Shown in pieces: positions 47,887 through 56,955 of a stretch of 64,000 nucleotides of DNA. Position 1 is the stretch's first letter. Every line of letters begins with the position of its first letter. The notes below the pieces were generated by a model. The model had not been told where the DNA came from and did not search any database. It saw only the letters and a program-made list of their open reading frames with translations. Source of the stretch: Victivallis lenta (GTDB lineage: Bacteria > Verrucomicrobiota > Lentisphaeria > Victivallales > Victivallaceae); contig NZ_VUNS01000003.1 in assembly GCF_009695545.1 (NCBI RefSeq), positions 248,001 through 312,000 of the forward strand. Reading direction: 5' to 3'. The position numbers and the translations under genes were made by a program.

Positions 47887-48741
47887 CTATGAGTGCCGGA
47901 CGCTGCGTTTCCGGTCGCGGTACTCGCCGGGCGGCAGGCCGCGCCGTTTGCGGAACACCCGGGAGAAATAGAATTGATCCGTGAAGCCCGCCGCGAATGC
48001 TGCTTCGCCGACCGTCGCCTCCGGATTGGCGCGCCAGTACTCTTCGGCTTTTTCGAGGCGGCGCTCGATCAGCAGTTCCTTGAAGCTGGTCTGGTAGTTG
48101 CGGCGGAGGAACTGCGAAATGGTCGAAACGCTGCGGCCGAGCTTGCGCGCCATTTCCGGCAGCCGGATTTCCTCGGTACAGTGCTGCTCGAGGTAGCGGT
48201 CGATGTCGTGACGCAGCCGGTCGCCCTGGAGGACCGCGAGTTCGCGCACGCTGATGTAATCGATCAGCATTTTGAAAAGCCCGAGCATGTTTTCGAGCTT
48301 TTCGGCGTTGATTTTCGGCAGGGCGTGGAATGCCGCGCCGAGCCGCGCCCGCTGTTCGGCCGTCGCGCACCGTTTCAGCATGCAGTCCGGGACTTCGTCA
48401 TTCGAGCGGAACTGGCCGATCATCAGGAATCCGGCCAGTTTGTCATGGATGAACACGGGAGCGATCGCTTCGCGCAGGCCCGCGTGGCAGCGGTAGTCGA
48501 TGATGCCGCGCTTTGCGACGGCTTCGGTCCGCTTGGCGGTGTCCATCGAAAGACACTCCTTCAGCGTGCCGAGCTCCTGCTGGACCATCGCGCAGTAGTC
48601 GCTGTTGCGCATATGCTGGCCGCGGCGCAGCTCGCGCCCGTCCACGGAGAAGAAGGTCACGCGCAGGTCCAGCACTGCGGCGAAGTGGTCGATCAGGGAC
48701 TGAACCTCATCGCTCAGAAACAGTTCGAACGCAGTTGTCAT
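47887..48741 (-). CDS. AraC-family regulator with PocR sensory domain
   Basis: The product has 284 residues. Residues 5-165 form a PocR-type ligand domain (LRVTFFSVDGRELRRG, DYCAMVQQELGTLKECLSMD, YRCHAGLREAIAPVFIHDKL, GFLMIGQFRS). The C-terminal 100 residues are the two-helix-turn-helix AraC domain (LPEMARKLGRSVSTISQFLR, VGEAAFAAGFTDQFYFSRVF). It is probably an activator responding to a sugar or diol. It is transcribed away from the kinase gene and convergent with the GH99-like gene. Confidence 0.92.
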   Translation of the reverse strand: MTTAFELFLSDEVQSLIDHFAAVLDLRVTFFSVDGRELRRGQHMRNSDYCAMVQQELGTLKECLSMDTAKRTEAVAKRGIIDYRCHAGLREAIAPVFIHDKLAGFLMIGQFRSNDEVPDCMLKRCATAEQRARLGAAFHALPKINAEKLENMLGLFKMLIDYISVRELAVLQGDRLRHDIDRYLEQHCTEEIRLPEMARKLGRSVSTISQFLRRNYQTSFKELLIERRLEKAEEYWRANPEATVGEAAFAAGFTDQFYFSRVFRKRRGLPPGEYRDRKRSVRHS

Positions 48742-48944
48742 CGCTTTTTTCCCTTCGGCGTGACCGTTGATTTAACGCTTCGCTTTCCCGGCTTCCGATT
48801 CAGGGATAAGCTCTCACCTTTCCTACTATATCTCCGGAATGCGGAAAAGTCCATAGGTGTTGTGAAAATTTCCATTTTGCAAATCCGCTCCGCATTCTAT
48901 ATTGGGTAGGAGGGAAACTGATCTTCATATAAGGATATTCGACA

Positions 48945-50051
48945 ATGAAATACGATTTGCGCGGCGTCTGCGGCTCCTTTGATCTCCGGGGCGAATATGT
49001 GATCGGCGTGCCGTTCGGCACGGGCCATATCAACGATACATTCGCGGTGACGTTCGACCAGAGCGGCACCCGGGTCCGCTACATCGTGCAGCGGGTCAAT
49101 ACGAATGTGTTCAAGCAGCCGGAGCAGCTGATGGAGAACTTTGAACGTGTGACCTCCCATATCCGCGAGAAGATCCGTCTCGAACGTGCCGGGAATCCGG
49201 CTACGCGTCACAGGACGCTCGAGCTGGTTCCGGCGAAGGGCGGCCGTCCGTTCGTGCGCGACGGCGAAGGGAACTTTTTCCGCTGTTACTGCTTTGTCGA
49301 AAATGCGCGCACCTACGACATCCTCGAGACGCCGGAGCAGGCGTTCGAGGCGGCTTCGGCGTTCGGGTGTTTCCAGAACGATCTTGCCGATCTCGAGGGG
49401 CGGTTGAATGAGACGATTCCGAATTTCCACAACACGGTTTCGCGCCTTGCCGCGTTGGAGCGGGCGGCAAAGGAGGACCGTGCCGGGAGGCTGGCGGCGG
49501 TCGGGCCGGAGCTCGAGTTCATCCGGCGGCGCGGCGCCGACTGCTCGAAACTCCTTGACCTCCAGGCGGCAGGGGAGATCACCGAACGGACGACGCATAA
49601 CGACACGAAGCTGAACAACGTTCTGATCGACGACCTGACCGGCAGCGGCTGCTGCGTGATCGATCTCGACACGGTCATGCCGGGGCTGCCGCATTACGAC
49701 TTCGGAGACATGGTGCGCACGGGGACGAGTCCGGCGCTCGAGGACGAACGCGATCTGTCGAAGGTCGTCATGCGTTTCGGGATGTTCGAGGCGCTGCTGC
49801 GCGGTTACCTGGCTGGAGCCGGGAACTTTCTTTCTCCGCTGGAGAAGTCGCTGCTGCCGTTTGCGGGTCGGCTGATCACGCTGGAGACGGCGATTCGTTT
49901 CCTGACCGATTACCTGGAAGGGGATGTCTATTTCCGGATTCACCGTCCGGAACACAACCTCGACCGCTGCCGGACGCAGATAGCGCTGGTGCGTTCGATG
50001 GAAGAACAGTCCGATGCGATGCAGAGACTGACCGAAGAGATGATGAAGTAA
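48945..50051 (+). CDS. Sugar-kinase-like phosphotransferase (N-acetylhexosamine 1-kinase type)
   Basis: The product has 368 residues with the aminoglycoside phosphotransferase/choline kinase fold. PFGTGHINDTFAVTF is the nucleotide loop, YIVQRVNTNVFKQPEQLMEN resembles NahK-type kinases, THNDTKLNNVLIDD is the catalytic loop, and CVIDLDTVMPGLPHYDFGD the metal loop. NahK phosphorylates GlcNAc or GalNAc at C1 in salvage of host glycans. The assignment to that activity is probable but not certain. AAGGA precedes the ATG. It is divergent from the AraC/PocR gene and has a very strong terminator. Confidence 0.8.
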   Translation: MKYDLRGVCGSFDLRGEYVIGVPFGTGHINDTFAVTFDQSGTRVRYIVQRVNTNVFKQPEQLMENFERVTSHIREKIRLERAGNPATRHRTLELVPAKGGRPFVRDGEGNFFRCYCFVENARTYDILETPEQAFEAASAFGCFQNDLADLEGRLNETIPNFHNTVSRLAALERAAKEDRAGRLAAVGPELEFIRRRGADCSKLLDLQAAGEITERTTHNDTKLNNVLIDDLTGSGCCVIDLDTVMPGLPHYDFGDMVRTGTSPALEDERDLSKVVMRFGMFEALLRGYLAGAGNFLSPLEKSLLPFAGRLITLETAIRFLTDYLEGDVYFRIHRPEHNLDRCRTQIALVRSMEEQSDAMQRLTEEMMK

Positions 50052-50082
50052 AAATCAAGGCGGCTTAGCCGCCTTGATTTTT
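50050..50082. terminator. Bidirectional terminator between convergent genes
   Basis: AAAAATCAAGGCGGC and GCCGCCTTGATTTTT are perfect 15-base arms around TTA. A T-run follows the stem on both strands, so it can serve the kinase and the solute-binding protein gene. Confidence 0.92.
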
Positions 50083-50120
50083 ACTTTATTATCTTTTTTG
50101 GCACATTTGCAGACGCATCC

Positions 50121-51584
50121 TTACTCAAGCATCCCCTGCTGAGCATACCACGCCCGGAGGAAGCTGTTCCTGATCCACTCGGTCGGCAGCTTTTTCCCCG
50201 CCGCTTTGTATTCGTCGATTTTCCGCTGTAACGCGCAATCGGCTTCATATCGCTTCCGTATCGCCCCGGAGGAGGCGGCATGTTCCGCGATCGAGTGGTT
50301 GATGAACCGTTCCGCGTCGGTAAGCGCCTGCTCGGGCGTCGCAAGTCCGTTAGTGAACTTTTCGTATGCGTAGTTCAATTTGTTGTCGCCGAGCGGGTAA
50401 TACGGCGACACCGGATCGTTGAAACCGATCGTTTTCGCCCATTTCAGCTCGTTTGCGTGCAGATTGCCTTCGTTCGGATATTCCGGCGGATTCAGGTATT
50501 CCGGATTGTTCTCCGCGAAAGCCGGATTCGGCGGCAGCCCGTCCGCACCGGTGATGATCTGATTGTTGTATTCGCGGTCAGCCAGGAAGAGCAGGAAAAG
50601 TTTCGCATATTCCGGATACTTCGTCCCCCGGTAGATTCCGGTGCTGCGGGCGAGAAGCCGCATATTTTTGAATCCGAACTGAGGAAGCTGGCTGAACGAC
50701 TGGCGCACCGGCTGCTTCATGCGGCGCAAATCCATGTTTGCGTAACGCCCGGTCAGGAACATCGCGTACCGGCCCGACGCGAACAGCAGCGATGCGTCGT
50801 TGTTGACGCTTTGCCGGCTGTGGTCGCCCGCCCGCTCGGCGGCGGTCGGCATCAGGTGGTCGATTTCGGTCCACTTGTGCTGGAGCTTCACTGCATCGAT
50901 GAATTCGGTACGGTTCAGTTTTGCGGCGGTCAGTGTCTCGTTGAAAACGTCTGCGCCGCGGCTGCGGGCAAGCTGGAGCATCATCGGAGTCCAGGCGCAG
51001 AAAAACACCTCCTGCCGCGGCTTCCCGGCGTTGGCGCGGCGGGTGAACTCGAGCCCGATCCGTTCGAACTCCTCCGGCGTCCATTCCTCGGGCGGCGCGG
51101 CCATGCCGACCTTTTCGAACGTATCGACGTTCACGAGCAGCCCGTAACAGGCGAGATTGCACGGGTAAACGTACTGCCGGCCCTCACAGGTCAGGAGCTC
51201 GGCGGCCGGGCCATAGTTCCTTTCCGGATTCAGCCCGTTTTCACAGGCGAATTCCGTGATGTCTTCGAGCACCCCCATCGGAGCAAACCGTTCGACTGCA
51301 ATCCGGTCGATCAGGTCGCTGCCCATGCCGGAGACCGCCTGGATCAACGAACTCTGCTGGTCGCTCGCCTGAAGCTCGATGTCGCAGACCGGACCGCCGT
51401 CCGGCGCGGTGTGGCCGTTCCTGACCAGCCATTTCCGGAACAGCTCGGCCTGCTCGTACCGTTCCGGGCAGATTCCGGTCGCCCAGACCAGCACCGGCCG
51501 GTCCGCCTTCGACCGAAGCGAAAGAACCGTGCAGACGGAGGCCAGCGCGAGTGCAATGACAACGATCAGGAACAGCTTTCTCAT
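50121..51584 (-). CDS. Extracellular solute-binding protein (ABC sugar-binding, family 1 type)
   Basis: The product has 487 residues. A signal/anchor segment (MRKLFLIVVIALALASVCTVL) precedes the two-lobed binding protein: VLVWATGICPERYEQAELFR, SDLIDRIAVERFAPMGVLED, YVYPCNLACYGLLVNVDTFE, LFASGRYAMFLTGRYANMD and KYPEYAKLFLLFLADREYNN. It should capture an oligosaccharide for an ABC importer. No permease or ATPase gene is adjacent. It starts 3 bases after the stop of the upstream hydrolase gene, so they are co-transcribed. Confidence 0.88.
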   Translation of the reverse strand: MRKLFLIVVIALALASVCTVLSLRSKADRPVLVWATGICPERYEQAELFRKWLVRNGHTAPDGGPVCDIELQASDQQSSLIQAVSGMGSDLIDRIAVERFAPMGVLEDITEFACENGLNPERNYGPAAELLTCEGRQYVYPCNLACYGLLVNVDTFEKVGMAAPPEEWTPEEFERIGLEFTRRANAGKPRQEVFFCAWTPMMLQLARSRGADVFNETLTAAKLNRTEFIDAVKLQHKWTEIDHLMPTAAERAGDHSRQSVNNDASLLFASGRYAMFLTGRYANMDLRRMKQPVRQSFSQLPQFGFKNMRLLARSTGIYRGTKYPEYAKLFLLFLADREYNNQIITGADGLPPNPAFAENNPEYLNPPEYPNEGNLHANELKWAKTIGFNDPVSPYYPLGDNKLNYAYEKFTNGLATPEQALTDAERFINHSIAEHAASSGAIRKRYEADCALQRKIDEYKAAGKKLPTEWIRNSFLRAWYAQQGMLE

Positions 51585-51587
51585 GGG

Positions 51588-53561
51588 TTACTCTTTCCGC
51601 AGGATGTCGAACGTGGTGTTCTTGCCGAAGAACCGGTAGACGCCGGGCGATACTTCGACCGTGCGGCCGTTTTCGGAGAGATAACCGGTTTCACCGTCGC
51701 CGACGGTGAGTTTCGCTTCTCCCTCTCCGGAACTCACCTGACAGACCAGGACCCGGGTCGAACCGTCCGCCGCGCGGAAAGCGCGGGCGTAGATTTTGCC
51801 TTTGACGGCTTCGGTTTTCACTTCGGGCGCGGCTTCAGCCGACAGCAGATACGGTTCGAGTTTCTTCAGCCGTTCCGCCACCCGGCAGACGATCGGCCAG
51901 CGCCGCTCGAACTGAAGCTTGTCCGGGCCCCAGTGCAGATCGAAGTACGAATACATCACGAACCCCTTTGCGCCGCGCATCGCTTCGAGCAGGCAGATCG
52001 TATTCATCTCCTCCTCGTTCGGGGCGCGCTGCGTGCTGAAGTACGGAACCGGATTTTCCTGCCATTTCGTGCCGCCGAAGTTGTAGAAGCCGGTATGGTG
52101 AATCTGCGGCACACTCCAGAGCGGCATGTTCAGCGCCTCCGCCGCGCGGGTCGAGGCGTCGGTCCCTTCGATGTGGCTGTCGTCGCGGAAGTTGATCGGA
52201 TACGGGTCGTTGCCGAACACGTCCTGGCACGGCACGTAGTGGTGAAAGTCCGGCCACTGGTAGAAGACCGACCAGGTCGGGTGGAACGGGTCGAGCCGGT
52301 TGACCAGCCGCCGCCGCGCCGCGACCTCCGGAATCCTGTCCACCGCGGCTTCGTCGCAGATGTACCACGAAAGCAGCGCCGGGTGATTCCTGAACCGTTC
52401 AACCAACCGGGTCACGACTGCGTCGTCACCCTCGTTGAACAGGTCTTTCAAAGAAAACAGCACCTTGATGCCGAGCTTGTCGCAAAGGTCGAGCGCTTCG
52501 GCGACCGCGTCGTCGCCGGTCAGCTTCGAATCCTCCAGCTTCAGGACCGGGCTTTTATACGGCATGATGCAGTTGAACGGGCTCGCCGCGATCAGTTCGA
52601 GATCCCTGCGGGTGACCTGCTGGGTGTAGAGCCCGAGCGGCATATAGGGTTTCCCCCCGACGATGAGCCGCCGGTCCGCATCGATCGTCGCGGCGTTGGC
52701 CGGAAGCGCGGGAGCCGGAGAAAAGGTCATCGGAATCTGCGCCTCGGCGAGAATCCGCTTCCCGGCCGGGTCGATGCGGCGGCAGATGATCGTGAACGAG
52801 CCGTTTTCGAGCTTGTCCGGCCGGAATTTCAGGTTCCGGAGATTGGCGGGGAATTTCCACTGCCCGAGTTTTCCGCCGTTCTGTTCGACTTCGACGAGCT
52901 GAAAGTGCCCGTCGCCGTCCTCGCCTTCGTAGAGCGTGAAAAGCTCGACGTCGCCGCCCGGATTCAGCGTGTGATGGGTCGGGTAACTGGTGTCCGCCCT
53001 GAGCCGCGGCGCGATCTCGTTGACGAACACATCGTCAAACCACGCCTCGCCGGTCGCGTTTTTGCGCAGATACAGCGTAATCTTGTAATTCGCATCGGTC
53101 CGGTCCGGTTTTGCTGTGAACTCTCCGGTCAGCAGCTGCCAGTCGGTGTCGCCGGTCCGGTTGTGGACGTAGCCGCCCCCGGCGTATTTGTCGTCGTACC
53201 CTTCAATGCAGATTCCGGCGCCTTCGCCGGTGACGCCCCTGGTGCGGACCATCGCGCCGAAGCGGTAGCGCCTGCCGGGAACGATCCTGATCTGCTGCGA
53301 CACCTGCCGGTAGCCGCCGGGGGCCGGACGACGGTAATGAAGCCCGCCGGTCTGGTTGATGCCGTATGAGCCGGTGGAACATTCGGTTCCGTCAATATTC
53401 TCCCAGCCGGCGGCGCCCTGTTCGAAACCGGCGTTGCGGACGAGTGAGCCTCCCCGGTCGCCGGCGGCTGGCGGCAGGTAGCCCGACAGATCGATTTCGG
53501 CGCCGGAGGCGGCGAGCAGCAGGGAGACGCAGAGCGCGGAGACAATACGGGTCTTGAGCAT
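51588..53561 (-). CDS. Secreted glycoside-hydrolase-like protein with N-terminal carbohydrate-binding module
   Basis: The product has 657 residues. A signal peptide (MLKTRIVSALCVSLLLAASGA) is followed by a CBM4/9-like module at about residues 35-190 (LVRNAGFEQGAAGWENIDG, YRQVSQQIRIVPGRRYRFGA, EAWFDDVFVNEI). A barrel then starts with VGGKPYMPLGLYTQQVTRRD and holds ALLSWYICDEAAVDRIPE, whose Glu is a plausible acid/base. The second catalytic Glu is not clear; IHHTGFYN and KGFVMYSYFDLHW are nearby candidate regions. Clan GH-A is the best guess. The ATG at 53561 has AGGA 6 bases upstream. Confidence 0.75.
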   Translation of the reverse strand: MLKTRIVSALCVSLLLAASGAEIDLSGYLPPAAGDRGGSLVRNAGFEQGAAGWENIDGTECSTGSYGINQTGGLHYRRPAPGGYRQVSQQIRIVPGRRYRFGAMVRTRGVTGEGAGICIEGYDDKYAGGGYVHNRTGDTDWQLLTGEFTAKPDRTDANYKITLYLRKNATGEAWFDDVFVNEIAPRLRADTSYPTHHTLNPGGDVELFTLYEGEDGDGHFQLVEVEQNGGKLGQWKFPANLRNLKFRPDKLENGSFTIICRRIDPAGKRILAEAQIPMTFSPAPALPANAATIDADRRLIVGGKPYMPLGLYTQQVTRRDLELIAASPFNCIMPYKSPVLKLEDSKLTGDDAVAEALDLCDKLGIKVLFSLKDLFNEGDDAVVTRLVERFRNHPALLSWYICDEAAVDRIPEVAARRRLVNRLDPFHPTWSVFYQWPDFHHYVPCQDVFGNDPYPINFRDDSHIEGTDASTRAAEALNMPLWSVPQIHHTGFYNFGGTKWQENPVPYFSTQRAPNEEEMNTICLLEAMRGAKGFVMYSYFDLHWGPDKLQFERRWPIVCRVAERLKKLEPYLLSAEAAPEVKTEAVKGKIYARAFRAADGSTRVLVCQVSSGEGEAKLTVGDGETGYLSENGRTVEVSPGVYRFFGKNTTFDILRKE

Positions 53562-53598
53562 GGCTGATCCTGTTGTTGGAGTTTTCTTTGTGAGGTGT

Positions 53599-54321
53599 TT
53601 ACTGCATGACCCGGTCGGTCCACCAGCGGTTGTAGGCGTACATCGGGCACCAGTAGGTGATGAGGTCGCTCTGCAGCTCTCCCCACTGCCTGGATTCGAC
53701 GTGGCCGTCGAACATCGAAAGGTTTCCGCGCAGGGAGTGACGCACCGCAACCGGATACCAGCCGTCCCGCTTGCCCGCTCCCCAGTACTTGCCGGCCTGG
53801 ATCAGCGCAGTGACGTCCGAGCTGAGGCCGGCGGTGCCGTTGTCCGGGTTCGGTTCGGAGTCGCCGAACTCCACGAGCTTCGAGGTTTTGGCCCGCCGGC
53901 TGAGGATTGTCGAATATTTGAAGCCGTCGGTTATGCTGTTCGGGCCGGTCGCCTTGAACCAGATTCCGTAGGTGTAGATTTTTTCGCGCTGGGCGGCGGC
54001 GGCCTGGTCGCTGAGTTTGACGGCGTTCGGCACGGAGGGACAGATCAGCGACTTCTCCGGCAGTTTGTAGAATTCATTGAAGATATGGTGAAACGTCAGC
54101 AGCTTGCCGTCGTACCGGAAATAGGCGGTGGCCAGCCGGTCGTCGTAATCATTCCGGTAGAGACTCGAGGTGAGCGCGAGATTCTTGAGATTCGAGACGC
54201 AGCCGGCCGACTTCCCTTTTTCGCGCGCCTGATTCAGCGCCGGAAGCAGCATGGAGGCGAGGATGGCGATGATCGCGATAACCACCAAGAGTTCGATGAG
54301 GGTGAAAGAATTCCGTTTCAT
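53599..54321 (-). CDS. Prepilin-like (pseudopilin) protein, H-X9-DG type
   Basis: The product has 240 residues. MKRNS is followed by [16 protein letters not shown] and [15 protein letters not shown]; the C-terminal block [18 protein letters not shown] is a full H-X9-DG motif. It starts 17 bases after the LacI stop and is followed by the hydrolase and the solute-binding protein, forming a four-gene unit on the minus strand. Confidence 0.92.
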   Translation of the reverse strand: MKRNSFTLIELLVVIAIIAILASMLLPALNQAREKGKSAGCVSNLKNLALTSSLYRNDYDDRLATAYFRYDGKLLTFHHIFNEFYKLPEKSLICPSVPNAVKLSDQAAAAQREKIYTYGIWFKATGPNSITDGFKYSTILSRRAKTSKLVEFGDSEPNPDNGTAGLSSDVTALIQAGKYWGAGKRDGWYPVAVRHSLRGNLSMFDGHVESRQWGELQSDLITYWCPMYAYNRWWTDRVMQ

Positions 54322-54338
54322 GGCGAATCTCCTTCTGT

Positions 54339-55367
54339 TTAGGCTTTCCGGGTTGGAATGCAGGAACCGCGTTCGATGAATGCACCGGGAATATACTCCT
54401 GGATCAGCTCCGGCTGATCCAGCTTCTGGTTGCGCGTGATGATTTCGACGGCGCGTTCCGCCACGGCGTCGTAATTGTTGCTGATCGCGGCGATTTCGGG
54501 AGTGAACGCCTCGGCGGTCGGCCAGTCGTCCATCCCGACGATCGACAGGTCGCCGGGGACGGCGAGACCGCGTTTGCGGAGCTGCTTCAGGCAGAAGCCG
54601 ATCGTGGTCGGATTGCCGAGCAGCAGGGCATCCGGCCGGAGCGGAAGCACATCGTCGAGAAAGGTTTCGACCAGCTCCGGCGTGTCGATTTCGCGCAGCG
54701 GCTTGCAGTAAATCAGCTCCTCGTCGACCGGGAGCCCGGCGGAGGCATGGGCGTCGCGGTAGGCGCGAAGCCGGGCGTGGCAGTCCGGCGTGTCGTACGC
54801 GGTTTTGGCGTAGACGATCCGGCGGTGGCCGCGCCGGAGCAGCGCGTCGACCGCGAGACGGAAATTGCCGTAGTAATCCGGAGAAACGAAGCTGAACGGC
54901 TCCCTGCTCAGCGGCGGATTGATGAAGAGCACGTTCCGGAACGGCTTGAACAGCGGCGGAATCGTCGCGGCGAAGTCGTAATAGTGGGCGAGGCAGATCA
55001 CGCTTTCGATATTGTAGCCGAGCAGGTCGTCCACATATCGCCGGATCGTGTCGAAGCTGTCATGCACCAGGCCGATCTGGAGCCGTCGCCCTGAAAGGAA
55101 AATCCGCTTTTCGATCGCGGCCATGATGTTGTTGTAGAGCCCGCAGCACTGGCTGTCGATGATGACGCCGATGATGTCGTTCTTGCGGTGCGCAAGCTGC
55201 TGGGCGACGAGATTCGGCCGGTAGCCGAGCTTGTCGGCGGTTTCACGCACGAGCCGGACCGTGCGGTCGCTGACTTTCGTGGTTTTTCCGCCGCCGCCCA
55301 GGAGCGCTTTCGACACGGTGGATTTCGATACCCCCGCCTCGCGTGCAATTTCTGAAAGCGTAACCAT
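54339..55367 (-). CDS. LacI-family regulator, autoregulated
   Basis: The product has 342 residues. The helix-turn-helix is [25 protein letters not shown], the hinge region [24 protein letters not shown]. The sugar-binding domain includes [40 protein letters not shown] and [21 protein letters not shown] use the ATG at 55367, because the in-frame ATG at 55401-55403 lies inside the palindromic operator. It heads the operon with the pseudopilin, the hydrolase and the solute-binding protein. Two identical palindromes sit at its promoter. Confidence 0.93.
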   Translation of the reverse strand: MVTLSEIAREAGVSKSTVSKALLGGGGKTTKVSDRTVRLVRETADKLGYRPNLVAQQLAHRKNDIIGVIIDSQCCGLYNNIMAAIEKRIFLSGRRLQIGLVHDSFDTIRRYVDDLLGYNIESVICLAHYYDFAATIPPLFKPFRNVLFINPPLSREPFSFVSPDYYGNFRLAVDALLRRGHRRIVYAKTAYDTPDCHARLRAYRDAHASAGLPVDEELIYCKPLREIDTPELVETFLDDVLPLRPDALLLGNPTTIGFCLKQLRKRGLAVPGDLSIVGMDDWPTAEAFTPEIAAISNNYDAVAERAVEIITRNQKLDQPELIQEYIPGAFIERGSCIPTRKA

Positions 55368-55388
55368 GGATTTGAATTCCCCTGTTGA

Positions 55389-55404
55389 AATGTACCGGTA
55401 CATT
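55389..55404. promoter_or_regulatory. LacI operator 1 (leader)
   Basis: AATGTACCGGTACATT is a perfect 16-base palindrome with the central CG typical of LacI-family operators. It lies downstream of the promoter, before the start codon. Confidence 0.8.
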
Positions 55405-55462
55405 CAATCTTTCAAAAAAGAGAGAGCCCGCTTTGCCGCGTCTCCCGCATCGTTCGGTATTA

Positions 55463-55491
55463 ATTATGACATGTACCGGTACATTTGTCAA
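55463..55491 (-). promoter_or_regulatory. Promoter of the LacI operon with operator 2 in the spacer
   Basis: On the minus strand TTGACA (55486-55491) and CATAAT (55463-55468) are 17 bases apart. The spacer holds the palindrome ATGTACCGGTACAT (55471-55484), identical to operator 1, so the bound repressor would cover the core promoter. Confidence 0.85.
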
Positions 55492-55648
55492 TAGGCAATC
55501 TGAAAAAAAACGGAAAAACAGCGGAAATCCCATCGGATCGCAGCGCAACCGAAATGAGAAAACGGACCGCGGAGCCGGAACGCCGTTCCGGGAGCCCGGC
55601 GGGGATTGATTTTCCTCGCAAAAAATCGATCCGGGGGAATGCAACCGC

Positions 55649-55677
55649 TTGCAATCCGTAAAATGCTGCGATATAAT
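55649..55677 (+). promoter_or_regulatory. Promoter of the first Gfo/Idh/MocA gene
   Basis: TTGCAA (55649-55654) and TATAAT (55672-55677) are 17 bases apart. An inverted repeat TGCAA-CCGC-TTGCA (55640-55653) overlaps the -35 box and may be an operator. Confidence 0.7.
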
Positions 55678-55722
55678 AAAGAAAGGGTAGATCCCTGAAC
55701 GATTAGGAAAGGAATTCTGGAA

Positions 55723-56898
55723 ATGGCGACCAAAGCGGCAGCGGCAAAGAAGGCGCCGGCAAAAGCCCCGGCGAAAGCTCCGGTCAAAAAGGCTCCGGCG
55801 AAGAAGGCAACGGTAAAGAAGGCGGAAGCTCCGAAGAAGCTTCGTGTGGCGATCATCGGCTGCGGCGGTATCAGCCACGCCCATATGGCGGCCTACAAAT
55901 CGATTCCGGAGGTCGAGCTGGTCGGCTTCTGCGACATCAATCCGGAACGGCTGACCGAGTACCAGGAAAAATACGGAGTCAAGCCCGAACAGTGCTTCGA
56001 GAAGTGGGACGACCTCTTCAAGACGGTCAAGCCGGAAGCGGTCGACATCTGCACCCCGAACGGCGTTCACTGCCCGGCCGCGGTCGCGGCCTCCGAAGCG
56101 GGCTGTCACGTGATGGTCGAAAAGCCGATGGCGATGACGCCGGACGAATGTGAAAAGATGATCGCCGCGGCGAAAAAAGCCGGCAAGCTCCTGGCCGTCG
56201 GCTTCCAGCACCGTTACAACTCGAAGACCGATTATCTGGTCAAGGCGCGCGACGAGGGTAAATTCGGCAAGCTCATGTTCGTGAAGTGCCAGGCGCTGCG
56301 CCGCCGCGGCATTCCGAACTGGGGCGTGTTCGGCCGCAAGGATCTCCAGGGCGGCGGCCCGATGATCGACATCGGCGTGCATGTCGTCGAAATGGCGCAC
56401 TACTTCATGGGGTCGCCGAAGCCGGTCGCCGCGACCGGCAACTGCTGGACCTATCTCGGCGACAAGCCGAGCGAAGTCATGAGCATGTGGCCGAACTGGG
56501 ACTACAAGACCTACACGGTCGAAGACCTCGCGATCGGCCATATCCGCTTCGACAACGGCATGATCATGCAGATCGAGTCGTCGTTCGCGGCCCATATCGA
56601 CAAGGACGAATGGAAGTTCGTCGCCATGGGCGAAAAGGGCGGCTGCGACTGGGATCCGCTGCAGATTTTCACGGACGACGCCGGTGCAATGGTCCACATC
56701 AAGCCGGATTACGTCGCGCCGGACTGGAACAAGGACTGGACCTACCTGTTCGCCCGCAAGCTTCAGAACTGGGTTGACGGCATCCTGAAGGGAACCCCGC
56801 TGCGGGCCTCCGGCGAGGAGGGTCTCGCGATCCAGAAGATTCTCGACGGCATCTACCGCTCCGCCGAGCAGGGCGGCAAGGAAGTGCCGATCAAGTAA
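55723..56898 (+). CDS. Gfo/Idh/MocA oxidoreductase with Lys/Ala/Pro-rich N-terminal tail
   Basis: The product has 391 residues. Residues 1-39 are an unusual basic low-complexity tail (repeats of AKAP, KKAP and AKK) before the Rossmann start LRVAIIGCGGISHAHMAAYK. EKPMAMTPDECEKM carries the conserved Glu-Lys-Pro, and GGGPMIDIGVHVVEMAHYFMG the catalytic Asp/His region. The family oxidises or epimerises sugars with NAD(P). The tail looks like a bacterial histone H1-type tail. The second gene of this family follows after a terminator. Confidence 0.9.
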   Translation: MATKAAAAKKAPAKAPAKAPVKKAPAKKATVKKAEAPKKLRVAIIGCGGISHAHMAAYKSIPEVELVGFCDINPERLTEYQEKYGVKPEQCFEKWDDLFKTVKPEAVDICTPNGVHCPAAVAASEAGCHVMVEKPMAMTPDECEKMIAAAKKAGKLLAVGFQHRYNSKTDYLVKARDEGKFGKLMFVKCQALRRRGIPNWGVFGRKDLQGGGPMIDIGVHVVEMAHYFMGSPKPVAATGNCWTYLGDKPSEVMSMWPNWDYKTYTVEDLAIGHIRFDNGMIMQIESSFAAHIDKDEWKFVAMGEKGGCDWDPLQIFTDDAGAMVHIKPDYVAPDWNKDWTYLFARKLQNWVDGILKGTPLRASGEEGLAIQKILDGIYRSAEQGGKEVPIK

Positions 56899-56916
56899 TC
56901 GTTTGCATTGGAATCG

Positions 56917-56944
56917 ATCCCGGTTTTGCGCCGGGATTTTTTTT
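56917..56944 (+). terminator. Terminator between the two Gfo/Idh/MocA genes
   Basis: ATCCCGG (56917-56923) pairs with CCGGGAT (56931-56937) and is followed by a run of T to 56944, just before the next ribosome binding site. Confidence 0.8.
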
Positions 56945-56955
56945 GGAGGAATGTC

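Larger units (their letters stand above)
55404..55722. other. Divergent intergenic region, LacI operon and Gfo/Idh gene
   Basis: No gene is supported. The left part holds the LacI promoter and operators; the right part holds the promoter of the oxidoreductase gene. The GC content falls sharply around 55480-55620. Frames in this stretch are shadows without binding sites. Confidence 0.6.
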
